Below are positions 12,400 to 22,489 of a stretch of DNA of 64,000 nucleotides, piece after piece (position 1 is the stretch's first letter; every line of letters begins with the position of its first letter). Under the pieces are notes generated by a model. That model made no database searches. It was given only the letters and a program-made list of their open reading frames with translations, and was not told the DNA's origin. The translations under genes and the position numbers were made by a program. The DNA comes from Epiperipatus broadwayi (taxonomy: Eukaryota > Onychophora > Udeonychophora > Euonychophora > Peripatidae): NCBI GenBank assembly GCA_028023455.1, contig JAQFVV010012396.1:24635330-24699329 (forward strand). Reading direction: 5' to 3'.

Positions 12400-12840
12400 T
12401 ATATAAGTAAATGGAACTTTGCACATGAGTTAATTTATGATAATAGTAAGGGAAGTAGTTTATTGTTTATGACTCAAATGAGATCTTTAGCAGCAAGGGA
12501 ATATAGACATAAATGAAAAAATATGGGTGATTTAGTCTGCAAGTTGTGTAAGGCAGAGAAAATATTAGGCATCTGTTAATTGAATGTAAATGCTTGGAAA
12601 CAGAAAGGGTACAAATAATGAAGTTATGGAAGAATAAATATGAACAAAGTGAGTCTCCAGAAAGTGGGTTATTGATTTTTATGCTGGGTTTGGGAAAAAA
12701 TAAAAAGAAGTTAGATAAAAAAGACCATTGAATTGATAAAGATTATGTTGTGGAAATTGAACTGAGCAGATTATGGGAACACGTAGGGTGGGGAATGGAA
12801 AGAGAAGATAAAGTGACTAACATATTTCTCTGTGTGTAGT
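12400..12840 (+). pseudogene. LINE ORF2 C-terminus, copy A (zinc-knuckle-like)
   Basis: Beyond the 4.26-kb insertion, ORF2 resumes with KWNLAHELIYDNSKGSSLLF, then CKLCKA...HLLIECKCLE (a C-x2-C...H...C motif common at LINE ORF2 C-termini) and IMKLWKNKYEQSESPESGLL. Copy B (16130-16520) carries the same segment without the interruption. Several stops and a frameshift show it is dead. Confidence 0.8.
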
Positions 12841-12995
12841 TGCTGAGAGATTTCTGATTGCATTTAAGAAAAAGTCATAGTGCATCATATCAATCACACT
12901 AACAGGTTTCACTGGATATAGTTGCTGAGAGATTTCTGACTCCATATAAGATATCATATGGCATCACATTCCATCACACAAGGAAGTGAAGTTTT
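12815..12995 (+). repeat. Duplicated LINE 3' tail
   Basis: The 3' untranslated segment (GTTGCTGAGAGATTTCTGA, then CATATAAG or CATTTAAG, then CATCATATCAATCACAC) is present twice in tandem, at about 12835-12900 and 12918-12980. Copy B has it once (16570-16640). The repeated tail may mark the 3' end recognised by the LINE reverse transcriptase. Confidence 0.7.
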
Positions 12996-13044
12996 AGGGA
13001 GTCTGATTTATAAAGAATATAATTTGGGAAACTTATAAAGGGAG

Positions 13045-16000
13045 GTGGGGTTTTAAATTGCAATATTATCAAAAAGAAGAAAAATAGATAGGATGAAAGA
13101 AATAAGCAAATAATAGATGATTTAAATGTAAGTGTAGATGTGGAGAGGGAATGGGTCTGTAAAATTATTAGTAAGCAAGTTATTTATAAATGTAATAAAG
13201 AAAGAATCAAACAAATTTATAAAAGAGTAGTTAGGAAAGAAGAATTTGTTAAAATGGGGTATTTGAATATGCAAGATGGTAGGAGACCAAAAAAGTGGCT
13301 GGAATTAAACAAAGCAATTGAAAATGAAGAGCTTGAGGAAACACATCTAAGAGAAAAAGAACCTATTCTGGAATATTTGGTATGGCAGGGTATAAATAGA
13401 AAAAAAAGGGTGGTGGTATAGGTGTTATATCAAAAGAATATTTAAATACTGTTAAATGTCATGAAGATTCATGGTTTGAAATAAGGTTGGTAAGACAAAA
13501 ATGAATGATGGCTATAGTTTATATAGCTACTGGAGATAGTCAAATTATAATGGAGTTGAACAGGAGCATAATAAATGCCTAGTTAAGGATATACAGAGAT
13601 TTTTTTTTAAAAAAGGTAAGATGATAATGGTTATAAAGGATATGAATGTATATACTGAAAAAATTGATGATGTAGATAATAAGCATGGACAGCTTTTGAA
13701 GAAATTTTGTCAGAGAGGGAAGTTGAGCATTGGAAATTTAGCAAATATTTATGAGAGATAATACACCTGTTCTAAAAATAATATACTCAATAAATAAAGT
13801 ATGAAAAATTAAGATTTATGATAATAAAGAGAGAGAGAGAGTATGTAATAGTGATCATAACTTCTTTGTAATAGAAATTATTAGTAAGGTGATGGAGAAT
13901 ATAAATAAAAATAGAAACAATAGTGAAAGATGTGGATGGAGAGTTAATGATAAGAATAAGTTGAAAGAGTATAAAATACAAGTTGAAAAAACTATGGAAG
14001 AGTTGGTTGGGGATGAGTAATAAGGACTGGTGTGATGAAATAGAAAAAGTAGCAAATAGGGTTTTAGGTGAAAATATTAAGTAATAAAAAATGAGAGTAA
14101 ATGTGTTTAGGTGAAAATATTAAGTAATAAAAAATGAGAGTAAAAGTGTAAAAGAGAGGAAAAAAGCATGCAGAAAATATAAGTGTACTATTAAGAATAA
14201 AGAAAGGGAAAAAGATATTAAGTCTAATTGGAAAAAGTACTTAGAAAAGAAGAAGTTGGTTAAAATAGATAATTGTAGAGAGAGAATGAAATTAAATAGT
14301 AAATTTTTGGAGGATATTAATAAAAGTGGAAGAAATGGGAGTGAATAATTTGGAATTATATTAAAAGAAGAAATGTAAGAGAAAGAGAGATGGTATTACA
14401 AGATGATGAGGGAATAGAGTGTAGCTCTAGAGAAGAATTAGAGAGAATATTAAATACATATGTAATGGTTATAGAAAAGATGTTAGATGTGAAGGACAGA
14501 GTGATAGACAACATGAAAGCATATAGTTATGGGAATATTAGGTTTACAAAAAATGAACTGAATGAGCCAGGGAAGAAATTGAAAACTGGAAAGGCAAGAG
14601 GCTTAGATGAAAAGGCAGCAGAGATGATAATGAATTTAGGACATAGGATAAAAGTGAAGCTATTATCATGTTTTAATAAGATGGTAGAAAAGAGAGTTTT
14701 TCTGGGTAGTTGGAATAATACAAGAGTAAGATTAATATTTAAAGGAAAGTGTAAGAATCATAGAAAGTTTTAACAATTATAGACCAATAGTGGTAACATA
14801 AGTTTTATATAGTTTTCTCATATATGGTGGCTGGAAAAGTTGCAAAATGGATGACAGTAAATAATGTAATGGGGGAAATGCAAGGAGATTTTAGATTAGG
14901 TAGGCATATAGGAGATAGTTTATTTGTAGTAACACAACTTATGGATATGAGTAGAATTCAGGTAGACAGTTATATATGAGTTTTATAGATATAGAAAAGG
15001 CTTATGATAGAGTAGATAGAAATAGATTATGGGTAAGTTTAGAAAATTTAGGAATGGATGAAGCTTTAGTGATATTATTAAGAAATTATATGAAAATAAT
15101 TATTATACATTTCAATTAGAGGATATAGAATCAGTTAAAGTTAAAAATGGTGTGAGACTAAGGCAAGCATGCCCCATGTCACCTATTTTGTTTTTGTTGT
15201 ATTTGAGTGAAATGGAAAAAAACAATAAATAGACTAGAAAAAGGGATAGAGATACCATTAATAAGTGGCAAGGGAGTATATACTTTGCTGGGTCTTTTTT
15301 TGTGGATGATGTCTTTGTGTGTGCAGAAATAAGAAAGGATATGGAAGTTATGCTGAGTACATGTGCAAGGGTGGGTAAAGAGATGGGGTTTAAATTTAGT
15401 GAAGAAAAATCAAATATATAATATTGGGAAAAGAGAAAACAAATAATTTTTATTGGGGGATATAAAGTTAAGTGTAATGAATAGATAAAGTTATTTGGGA
15501 ATCATGTTAAGTAATCAGAGAAGTTCCTTGGATGAAAGGGAAAAAAAGATAAATGAAGCAAAGAAAAGAAAGGGATTGATAAAAAAATTAACAGTATTTT
15601 CATATAATAAATATGATGTAACTAGAATCGTATGGAAGGGAGTTGCAGTAGCAGGATTAACATATGGCAATGATGCATTGCGTGTTAGTAAAGGGCTATC
15701 AGATTACTTATACAAAGTACAAAGGGAAGTAGGAAGACATACATTAGATGCAGATGTGTAGACAACAAAGGAGGCAATTCAAAGAGAAATAGGATGGTCA
15801 AGTTTTTATATGAAAGATGCAAAAAGCAAAATAAAAATGTTTGGTAGATTGCAGTTTATGGATAATAAAAGAATAGCCAAAATAGTATTTAATTGGGTTA
15901 TGAGTAAAGGGCAGTCAACAAGATGAGTGAGAAAGATAATCTGGTATGCAGAAGATTTGGATAAATAATTTATATCAGTATATTTGTACAAAAGTTGGGA

Positions 16001-16660
16001 TGATTGTGTTAGGAGGATTGTTGAGTGTTATAGTGGTAAGGAATGGGATAGAAGAATAGATACATTAATAAAGAATATGGCATTAGAGAGATGGAGAACT
16101 AGTACAGTAAGTAACAAGAGTTTAAATATATATGGAAATAAGTGGAACATTGGATGCGAGTTAATTTATGATAATAGCAAGAATAGTAGTTTATTGTTTA
16201 CAGCTTGAATAGGATCTTTAGCAATAAGGAATATACATGTAAATAAAAAAATATGGCTGAATTAGTCTGAAAGTTGTGTAAGGAAGGTATAGAAAATATT
16301 AGGCATCTGTTAAAATCAATGTGAATGCTTGAAAGTAGAAAGAGTACAAATAATGAACTTATGGAAGAATACATATGAACAAAGTGAGTATTCAGAAAGT
16401 AGGTTATTGGTTTTTATGCTGTGTTTCGGAAAATATAAGAGGGTTTTAGATATGAAGGCCATAGAATTGATAAATATTATGTTGTGGAAATGGGATGGAG
16501 CAGATTATGGGAAAACTTAGGGTGGTGAATGGAAAGGGAAGGTAAAGTGGCTAACAGGTTTTTTTAAGAATAGTTGCTGAAAGATTTCTGACTTTATATA
16601 AGAAGTCACAGTGCATCATATTATATCATATCACACACATATACACACTGTGCTGATGTA
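13045..16660 (+). mobile_element. CR1-like LINE copy B, longest ORF2
   Basis: It begins near the ORF1/ORF2 junction (matching copy C from about 18070) and runs through endonuclease, reverse transcriptase, C-terminal knuckle and 3' tail (CATCATATTATATCATATCA, about 16612-16640). It is head-to-tail with copy A, about 50 bp downstream of A's tail. Copies A and B share long near-identical stretches, for example around 7500-7700 and 15550-15740. It serves as the uninterrupted reference for the insertion sites in A and C. Confidence 0.85.
13110..16520 (+). pseudogene. LINE ORF2: AP endonuclease plus reverse transcriptase, copy B
   Basis: The endonuclease part spans 13140-14000. MGYLNMQDGRRPKKWLEL (about 13255) and a THLREKEPILEY stretch are the N-terminal blocks. 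GDSQ and a KGKMIMV...DMNVYTEKIDD stretch correspond to the 'GDMN' block, followed by a YTCSKNN stretch. A linker rich in Lys/Glu follows (14000-14390). The 127-codon stretch at 14390-14773 holds the reverse transcriptase N-terminus (RIRFTKNELNE-like, KTGKARGLDE, VRLIFKGK). Then come FIDIEKAYDRVDRNRLW (about 14975), a CPMSPILF B block (about 15172), VDDV in the C block (about 15303), KEMGFKFSEEKSN and SYLGIMLSNQRSSLDEREKK. The thumb and C-terminus run to 16520. Many frameshifts and stops make it a dead copy of a LINE replicase. Confidence 0.88.
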
Positions 16661-17102
16661 GCAGATTTGTTACTCAAGATAACTTACAAGTTTTATGTAT
16701 TTTTAATAACATCTGAAAACATTTTTATTGTTTGAAAATATCTGATTAGTGAATGAATGAGAAAAAAGTGTTGGAGTGCAGAGAGGTAGATTTAATTGGA
16801 TTTGGAAAGATTTAACATTTGAAAAATGATTTGATACATCATTTTAAATACAAAAGGAAAAAAAGATATTGCATGCGTGTGTGTGTGTGTTTACTTTAAA
16901 TAGGCTTTAAAACTAAGTCATATGGGAGATTAGTTGGATTTTAGGAGGTTTTCTATTAAAAAAGTTTTCAATCTAAGAAAGGGAGTGATTTATTTGAGGA
17001 AGAGTTCAATGTGTGAGGTATGAATTTAATGGAGCACATGTTTATTAATTGCCATTTTAAAAAAGGAAAGTTTTTTTTTCTTTTATATAAAAAGGTTTGA
17101 AG
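16661..17102 (+). other. Probable 5' untranslated region of LINE copy C
   Basis: This lies between the tail of copy B and the ORF1 ATG of copy C. It contains a short (GT)n run (16879-16891) and a poly-T stretch. No second copy with a 5' end exists in the window, so the exact element start cannot be set; assignment to the LINE is by position only. Confidence 0.4.
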
Positions 17103-18090
17103 ATGGATTGCATTTGTAACCCACAATGTATGTATAATAGAAAAAAAATAGGTGTTATTTGGTAGATTGTATGGTATGTGATAAGGTTTTCCATTTGAAA
17201 TGCTTAAATAAGACTGGGAATGATGTAAAAGGTGTATGGTTGTGTACATCATGTATAAATGTGATAAAGAGGTGAAAAAATGTTTTCTGAGTCTAGATAA
17301 TTTAAAGAAAAAGTCATGAGAAGTAAAGGAAAATGTAGATAAGAATTTTCGAATAGAGTATATATATTTAGTGGAATGACAAGAGATATAAATAGCAAAA
17401 TAAATAGTATAATGGAGATAGTTAAGCAAATAATAAGTAAGATAGAGGAAGAGGTAAAGAATGTAGAAGTAAAATTAAAAGCATTAGATATGAAATGTGA
17501 GCAGATCAAGGAATTAATTAATAGAAATGATAATGAAGATGTAGATAAAAAAGTTCAGAAGATGGAAGAGAATATTGCAGATGAAGTAGAAAAAGTAAAC
17601 TATGAAACAGTCTTGATAGGTGTCTTGATAATAGAGAATGTGGAGATGTAATTTAAGAAAAAAATAGAAATAGGTATGTAAGAGTATGTTTGCCTGGGGC
17701 TACACTTAATAATGTTACTGGTAAGGTAAAGAAACAGGAAAGTAGAAATATTTATGTTATGGAAGGGACAAATAATTTGTCGGAGCCATTGGATGGAGTA
17801 ATGCATGAGTATGAAGAATTGATTAGTAATTTGAGTAAAGTTAAAGAAAGATTATGAGTAGTTGAATTACTACCAAGATTTGGCAATAGGTATATGTTAA
17901 ATAAGGTATGTTCTATAAAAGAGAAATTTAAAAAATCATGCTAGAGAAAAAATGTTTGTGGATGTGTGGGATTTTTTTATTAGTAAGAGGGACTTATATT
18001 GTAAAGATGAATTGTGCTAAGCACAACAATGAAGAGAAGCATTAGGTTTTTTAGGAAACTTAAAAAAAAGGGTAGAATTTTATAGTATTT
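17103..18090 (+). pseudogene. LINE ORF1: PHD-like finger, coiled coil, SGNH esterase
   Basis: An ATG at 17103 opens MDCICNPQCMYNRKKIG. After a frameshift, CDKVFHLKCLNKTG and GVWLCTSCINVIK follow, so the Cys/His spacing is that of a PHD-like zinc finger. A charged coiled coil covers 17376-17650 (repeated Lys/Glu/Ile, for example KIEEEVKNVEVKLKALDMK). Then come YVRVCLPGATLNNVTGKV, a GTNNLSE stretch, VMHEYEELISNLSKVKERL and a DELHLSTTMKRSIRFFR end near 18010-18045. The G-x-N and D-x-LH blocks are those of SGNH hydrolases found in CR1-clade ORF1 proteins. Those ORF1 proteins bind RNA and may act on membranes or lipids. Stops and shifts make it a pseudogene, yet it is the best preserved 5' half in the array and is why I assign the family to CR1. 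Confidence 0.82.
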
Positions 18091-18119
18091 TCAAAAAGAT
18101 GGTAAAGAATAGATGGGAT

Positions 18120-19732
18120 GTAAGAAGTAAACAATGGGTAGCTAATTTAGATATAAATGTAGATGTGGAAAAGGAATGGGTCTGTAAAACTAATGATAAA
18201 CAAGCTAATTGCAAATGTAATAGAAAATAAAGTGTCAAAACAATTTATAAAAGTTTAGTAAGAAAAGAAAATTGTTAAATTTGGATATTTGAATGTGCAA
18301 GGTATTAAAAGATCAGAAAAGTGGCTGGAATTAAACAAAGCAGTTAACAATGAAGTACTTGGGGAACACATCTTAAAGTAAATTAAGAACCTACACTGGA
18401 AAATTTGATATGGTAAAGTGTAAATAAAAAAAGGGGGGTGGTGATGGGAGTTATGCCAAAAATATTTAAATATTGTAAAGTATCAATAACATTTGTATAG
18501 AGAGTTTTGCCTGTTTTAATAACATTTGTGATTTGAGATCATGTTAGGAAGGCAAGAATAAATAGTGAATATAGTGTATATGGCTATTGGAGATAGTCAA
18601 ACTATAGTGGAGTGGAACAGTTTTATACATGAATGCCTAGTTATGAATATACAGAGTTTCAAAAGAAAAAGAGAAGAAAATAATAGTTCCAAAGATATGA
18701 ATGAGCATATTGAAGAAATTGATGATTTTTTTTTATTCTGAAAAAAAAAAATGAACAGATTTAAAAAAATTGTGTCAAGAGAGTGAATTTGAGCTTTGTA
18801 AATTTATAAAATATTTATGAGGGGCAAAACACATGGTCTAGAAATAATATATTTCACATAATAGATTATTTATTAGCAGAGAAACAGGGAATGAATAAAG
18901 TATGGAAAATTAAAGTATTTGATAATGAAGAGAGAGAGCATATAATAGTGACCATAAATTCTTTATAATAAAAATGGTTATTAATGTGATAAAAAACAAT
19001 AATAAAAGTAGAACAGATAGTGAAAATGTGGATGGAAAATGAATGATAAGAATAAGTTAGAGGAATATAAAATAAAAGTAATCAGGAAAGAGTTTACTGG
19101 GCAGGATTATAAGAATTGGTGTGGTGAAGTAGAAAGAGTGGCAAATAGAGTTTTAGGTGAGAATATTCAGAAAAATAAAAGTAATAGAAAAGTGAGTGTT
19201 AGTAAAGGTGTATAAAATAGAGGGGAAAAACATGCAGAGAATATAAAGGTGTTGTTAAAAACAAAAAAGAGTAAAAAAGATGTTAATATTAAATGGAAAA
19301 ACTATTTCAAAAATGAAGTTGGCTAAAATAGATAATGGTATAGAGAGAATCAAATTAAAAAGTAAATTATTGGATATTTATAAAAGGGAAAGAGATGGAA
19401 GTAAAAAATTTGAGAAATATATTAAAAGAATGAATATAGGGAAAAGAGGAATAAAAATGTAGCTTTAGAGAAGAATTACAGATAATCTTAAATAAGTATG
19501 TAATGGATAAAGAAAATATTTTCTTAGATGTAAAAGTCAGAATGATAGCAAACATAAAAGCACATATTAATGGAAATAATAGTGTTACAGAAAATGAATT
19601 GAATGAGTCAGAGAAAAAATTGAAAAGTGCAAAAGGAAGAAATGTTGATGGATGTGGGAAATATGGCAAAATTAAACCAATTATCATGTTTTAATAAGAA
19701 GGCACAGAAAACAAAATTTCCAGATGGCTATT
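18120..19732 (+). pseudogene. LINE ORF2 5' half: endonuclease, copy C
   Basis: NVDVEKEWVCKTNDKQAN (about 18160) matches the start of copy B ORF2. The endonuclease ends with TWSRNNIFHIIDYLLAEKQ and NKVWKIKVFDNEEREHIIV (about 18830-18950), the block before the catalytic 'SDHN' of AP-type endonucleases. A Lys/Glu-rich linker and the reverse transcriptase N-terminus (ENELNESEKKLKSAKGRNVD, about 19590) follow. The hAT element at 19741 then interrupts. The LINE resumes at 22328 for at least 40-70 bases (GAAAGGGAAAG, then ACCGATAGTCA), matching copy B at 14741-14795. Confidence 0.82.
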
Positions 19733-19740
19733 ATTTAAAG
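19733..19740. repeat. Left 8-bp target-site duplication of the hAT element
   Basis: ATTTAAAG here equals ATTTAAAG at 22320-22327. Copy B has it once, at the equivalent LINE position (about 14735), which is the unoccupied site. Confidence 0.92.
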
Positions 19741-22319
19741 CAGCAGTAGTCACTCTGGTCCTTACCACCCCACTAGTTGGCATTCCAGCCTTTATGGTGG
19801 GCGGTCGGGGTTTTGTTCGACATTGGAGCACTTTATTTTTTCTTTTTATTTAATTGACTTTTAAAAAAAAATTCATAGCATTATTTTAAAACATTTTCAT
19901 TAGGTTTTCATAAAATTCCCCAAGACAATTTAAATTTCTGAAAATATACTATTTGTATCTCTCATGCATAAGTTTACTTCATGTTACATAAGTGAAACTA
20001 AACGGAGCTATAGTGTGACCGCTAACAAAGGAGCCTTACTCGAGAATAACTTACATATTCTCCCCTCTACCCAAATCCAATCCATGATGCATTAGATGCA
20101 TATGCAGATAATGATTTATGGCACAGGCTCTTTTGTTTGCAGTCACATTGGTCAGCATGCAGTTAGATTTGTGAGAGTGAGCATTAGCCTGCAGCTTCAA
20201 ACAAAATATTGTGAGCCCAAGTCTCAAAAACAGAAATACATTCATGGCTATTTACCAGAGTATCTAAAGATAGGTTTCATAGAATCGGTTGTAAATAAAC
20301 AACATCCAATGTGTTTATTGTGTCATAAAGCATCCAATGATGCAAGGAACCAAGTTGATTGTGAGAACATCTTGCTACAAAGCATCCAAATGATAAGGAT
20401 AAGCCCACTGATTATTTTCAGGAAACATAAAAAAATTTCAAAATCATTTAACAATTGTTGCATCATTTAAGAAACAACATGCAGCAAACGAAAATGGATA
20501 AATTGCCTCTCATTGCATTTCACAATTAATTGCAAAAAGTAATAAAAGCTATAATATTGGAGAAACTGTAATAATACCCTCTATAAAAAGAATTTATCTC
20601 AACAGTAATGCATTAAGATATACCTGAAATTTTAAAAATGTTGCATCCTAAGTGACAGCACAGTAAAGCAAGGAATTGAAGAAATGGCAGTTAATGCTGA
20701 AAAAAAACTTATAAGTATTCTCCAAACCTCTTCATTTTCCATGCAATTGGATGAATCTACTATTGAAGATAGTAATGTTTTTTGATAGCATATGTATGTT
20801 ATTTTGATGAAAACAATACAAGAAAAAATGCTATTTGCAATAAATCTCATTATAGATATAAAATAATTATCTATATATAATACTGTGAAATCATACTTTA
20901 CTAAAAATAATATTCCTTTGAATAATTATTGCATGTGCTATTAATGGAGCACCATCAATGGTAGGCTGGTATCATGGATTTGTTGCTTATTTAAAGGAAG
21001 AAGTGCCAAATGTTTTATGTATTCATTGTGTGGTGCACAGACAACATCTTTATTAACTATAATAATTTGAGCTGTAAACAAAATCAAATCCAATGCCAAA
21101 AATGATAAAATGTTTTGACAGCTTTACCAGGACAATAATGAAGATTTTATAATACGTTACTTTTGACACAAAGTTTGGTGGCTGTCAAAGGGCACATTTT
21201 TGTTTTGTTTTGTAGCATTATATGATAGTCTCATGCAATTTTTTGAAAGTAATTATGAGACCAATCTGTGTCAACAATTAAAAGCAGTAAAAATGATGCC
21301 TTTTATTTGGCAGATATTTTCAAGACATTTAATGATGTCAATTTGCAGCTTCAATGAGTTAATAACACTCTTATAGATTGCCAAAGTATTATGTCATTGT
21401 TTATTGACAAGCTTGAATGACTTCATTACAATCTATTGAAGAGAGAATTTCATCAGTTTCCTGGATCATCATCTATAAAAGATGATGTTACTCCAGAGGA
21501 TATTGACAGATTCAGTAGCCACCTCAAAAAAATTCAATTGGACATGGGAAAATGATTTGAAGATATTTTGAAATTGAAGATGTATGACTGGATGGAAAAT
21601 TATTTTACCACAAATATTGAAGAGGCTGCTACTACTTGACACAAAGAACTGTTAGAAATTAGATATGATGAAAAAAGTAAACATAAATTCAATAGTGATG
21701 AATATGAAAACCTATGGCAAAATAAAAATGCCTGTCTTATACCCAAATATGTGGAAAATGATATTCATTTTATTGATACCTTTCCCTACTTCATATCTTG
21801 TGGAATCAAGCTTTAGTTCTTATAATCATATTATGACCAAAGAAAGAAACTGCCTGAATATTTTCAAAAAAGGAGATCTTTGTATGTTCTTACAAAAATT
21901 GAGCCAATTATTCAGTATTTAGTTTTGAAGCATCAGCCTCAGGGATCTCATTAATAATTTAATTAATTAAATATAATTTCATCAGAATTCATGCTTCTAT
22001 GTATACAAAGTATATAAAAAAATATAAATTCAACTACAGAAAGTTGCTTTATAAAGATTTATTCTGCCAAACTTAGAGAAAGTCCAACATAAAATATTTG
22101 GTAAGTAATTATTATTATATGCTTTAGCTTGCTGTAACACTGCTTTATAAATTTTATAAAATAAAATTACTTCCCTACTTTATTAATCACCATTACTGTG
22201 GAACAGGTGAGTGGTTAGAAAATTTTACTACTAATATAGAGAACAGGTAGGTGATTAGAAAATATTATTAACATAGATACAAAAGTGGGTGGTGGGTATA
22301 AAAAGGTTGACTACCCCTG
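19741..22319 (+). mobile_element. hAT transposon (Buster/ZBED5 type), complete but dead
   Basis: The left end is CAGCAGTAGTCACTCTGG. The right end, reverse-complemented, is CAGGGGTAGTCAACCTTTTT. Both continue into an ACC...CCCAC-type block, giving imperfect terminal inverted repeats. Perfect 8-bp ATTTAAAG duplications flank the element, the size expected for hAT. The interior encodes a broken ZBED5/SCAND3-like transposase in the + direction. It sits inside LINE copy C, so it arrived after that LINE. Confidence 0.93.
20090..21954 (+). pseudogene. hAT-Buster transposase, ZBED5/SCAND3-like
   Basis: The BED-type finger region is at about 20245-20400: YLPEYLKIGFIESV, then CLLCHKASND, then KHPNDKDKP with a YFQET stretch. 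A catalytic-domain segment follows at about 20670: GIEEMAVNAEKKLISILQ, then FSMQLDESTIEDS, the 'QLDEST' block carrying an expected catalytic Asp. HCVVHRQHL is at about 21028. The C-terminal dimerisation part spans 21700-21954: IPFPTSYLVESSFSSYNH, then TKERNCLNIFKKGDL, ending EPIIQYLVLKHQPQGSH and a stop at 21954. That C-terminal sequence is typical of this family across animals. Numerous frameshifts and stops abolish function. The precise start codon cannot be set. Confidence 0.9.
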
Positions 22320-22327
22320 ATTTAAAG
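22320..22327. repeat. Right 8-bp target-site duplication of the hAT element
   Basis: ATTTAAAG, identical to 19733-19740. The LINE sequence resumes immediately after it. Confidence 0.92.
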
Positions 22328-22422
22328 GAAAGGGAAAGAACAATTAAAGACCGATAGTCATTGTGTTTTATTTTAAATATTTATGGTTAATGTTATAAGC
22401 ATTTGTCAAAAACCACCAACTG

Positions 22423-22486
22423 ATTTTTATTCATATATTTTAATTTTTTTATAGTGCTATAAAAATTACAATATATGAATAAAAAT
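22423..22486. repeat. Near-perfect hairpin, about 31-nt arms
   Basis: Arms start ATTTTTATTCATATATTTTA and end ATATATGAATAAAAAT around a tiny loop (TAGTGCTA). The structure lies just after the last recognisable LINE C sequence. It could be a small foldback element or a hairpin-capped deletion junction. A short match to LINE ORF2 (AAAATAGCATTTTATTGG, about 22496) lies beyond it. Confidence 0.75.
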
Positions 22487-22489
22487 AGT

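Larger units (their letters stand above)
5745..12990 (+). mobile_element. CR1-like LINE copy A, 5'-truncated and split by two insertions
   Basis: Sequence matching copy B (from about 14765) begins near 5745 and continues in three blocks: 5745-6069, 7036-about 8072 and about 12400-12990. The gaps are a pogo/Tigger-like element (6070-7033) and a 4.26-kb insertion (8134-12394). Removing them restores collinearity with copy B: 'AAGAGATTA' joins 'TATGAAAATAATT', and 'AGAGTTTA' joins 'AAGTAAATGGAAC'. The copy is truncated inside the reverse transcriptase, the usual 5' truncation of target-primed retrotransposition. It lies head-to-tail with copies B and C. Confidence 0.85.
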
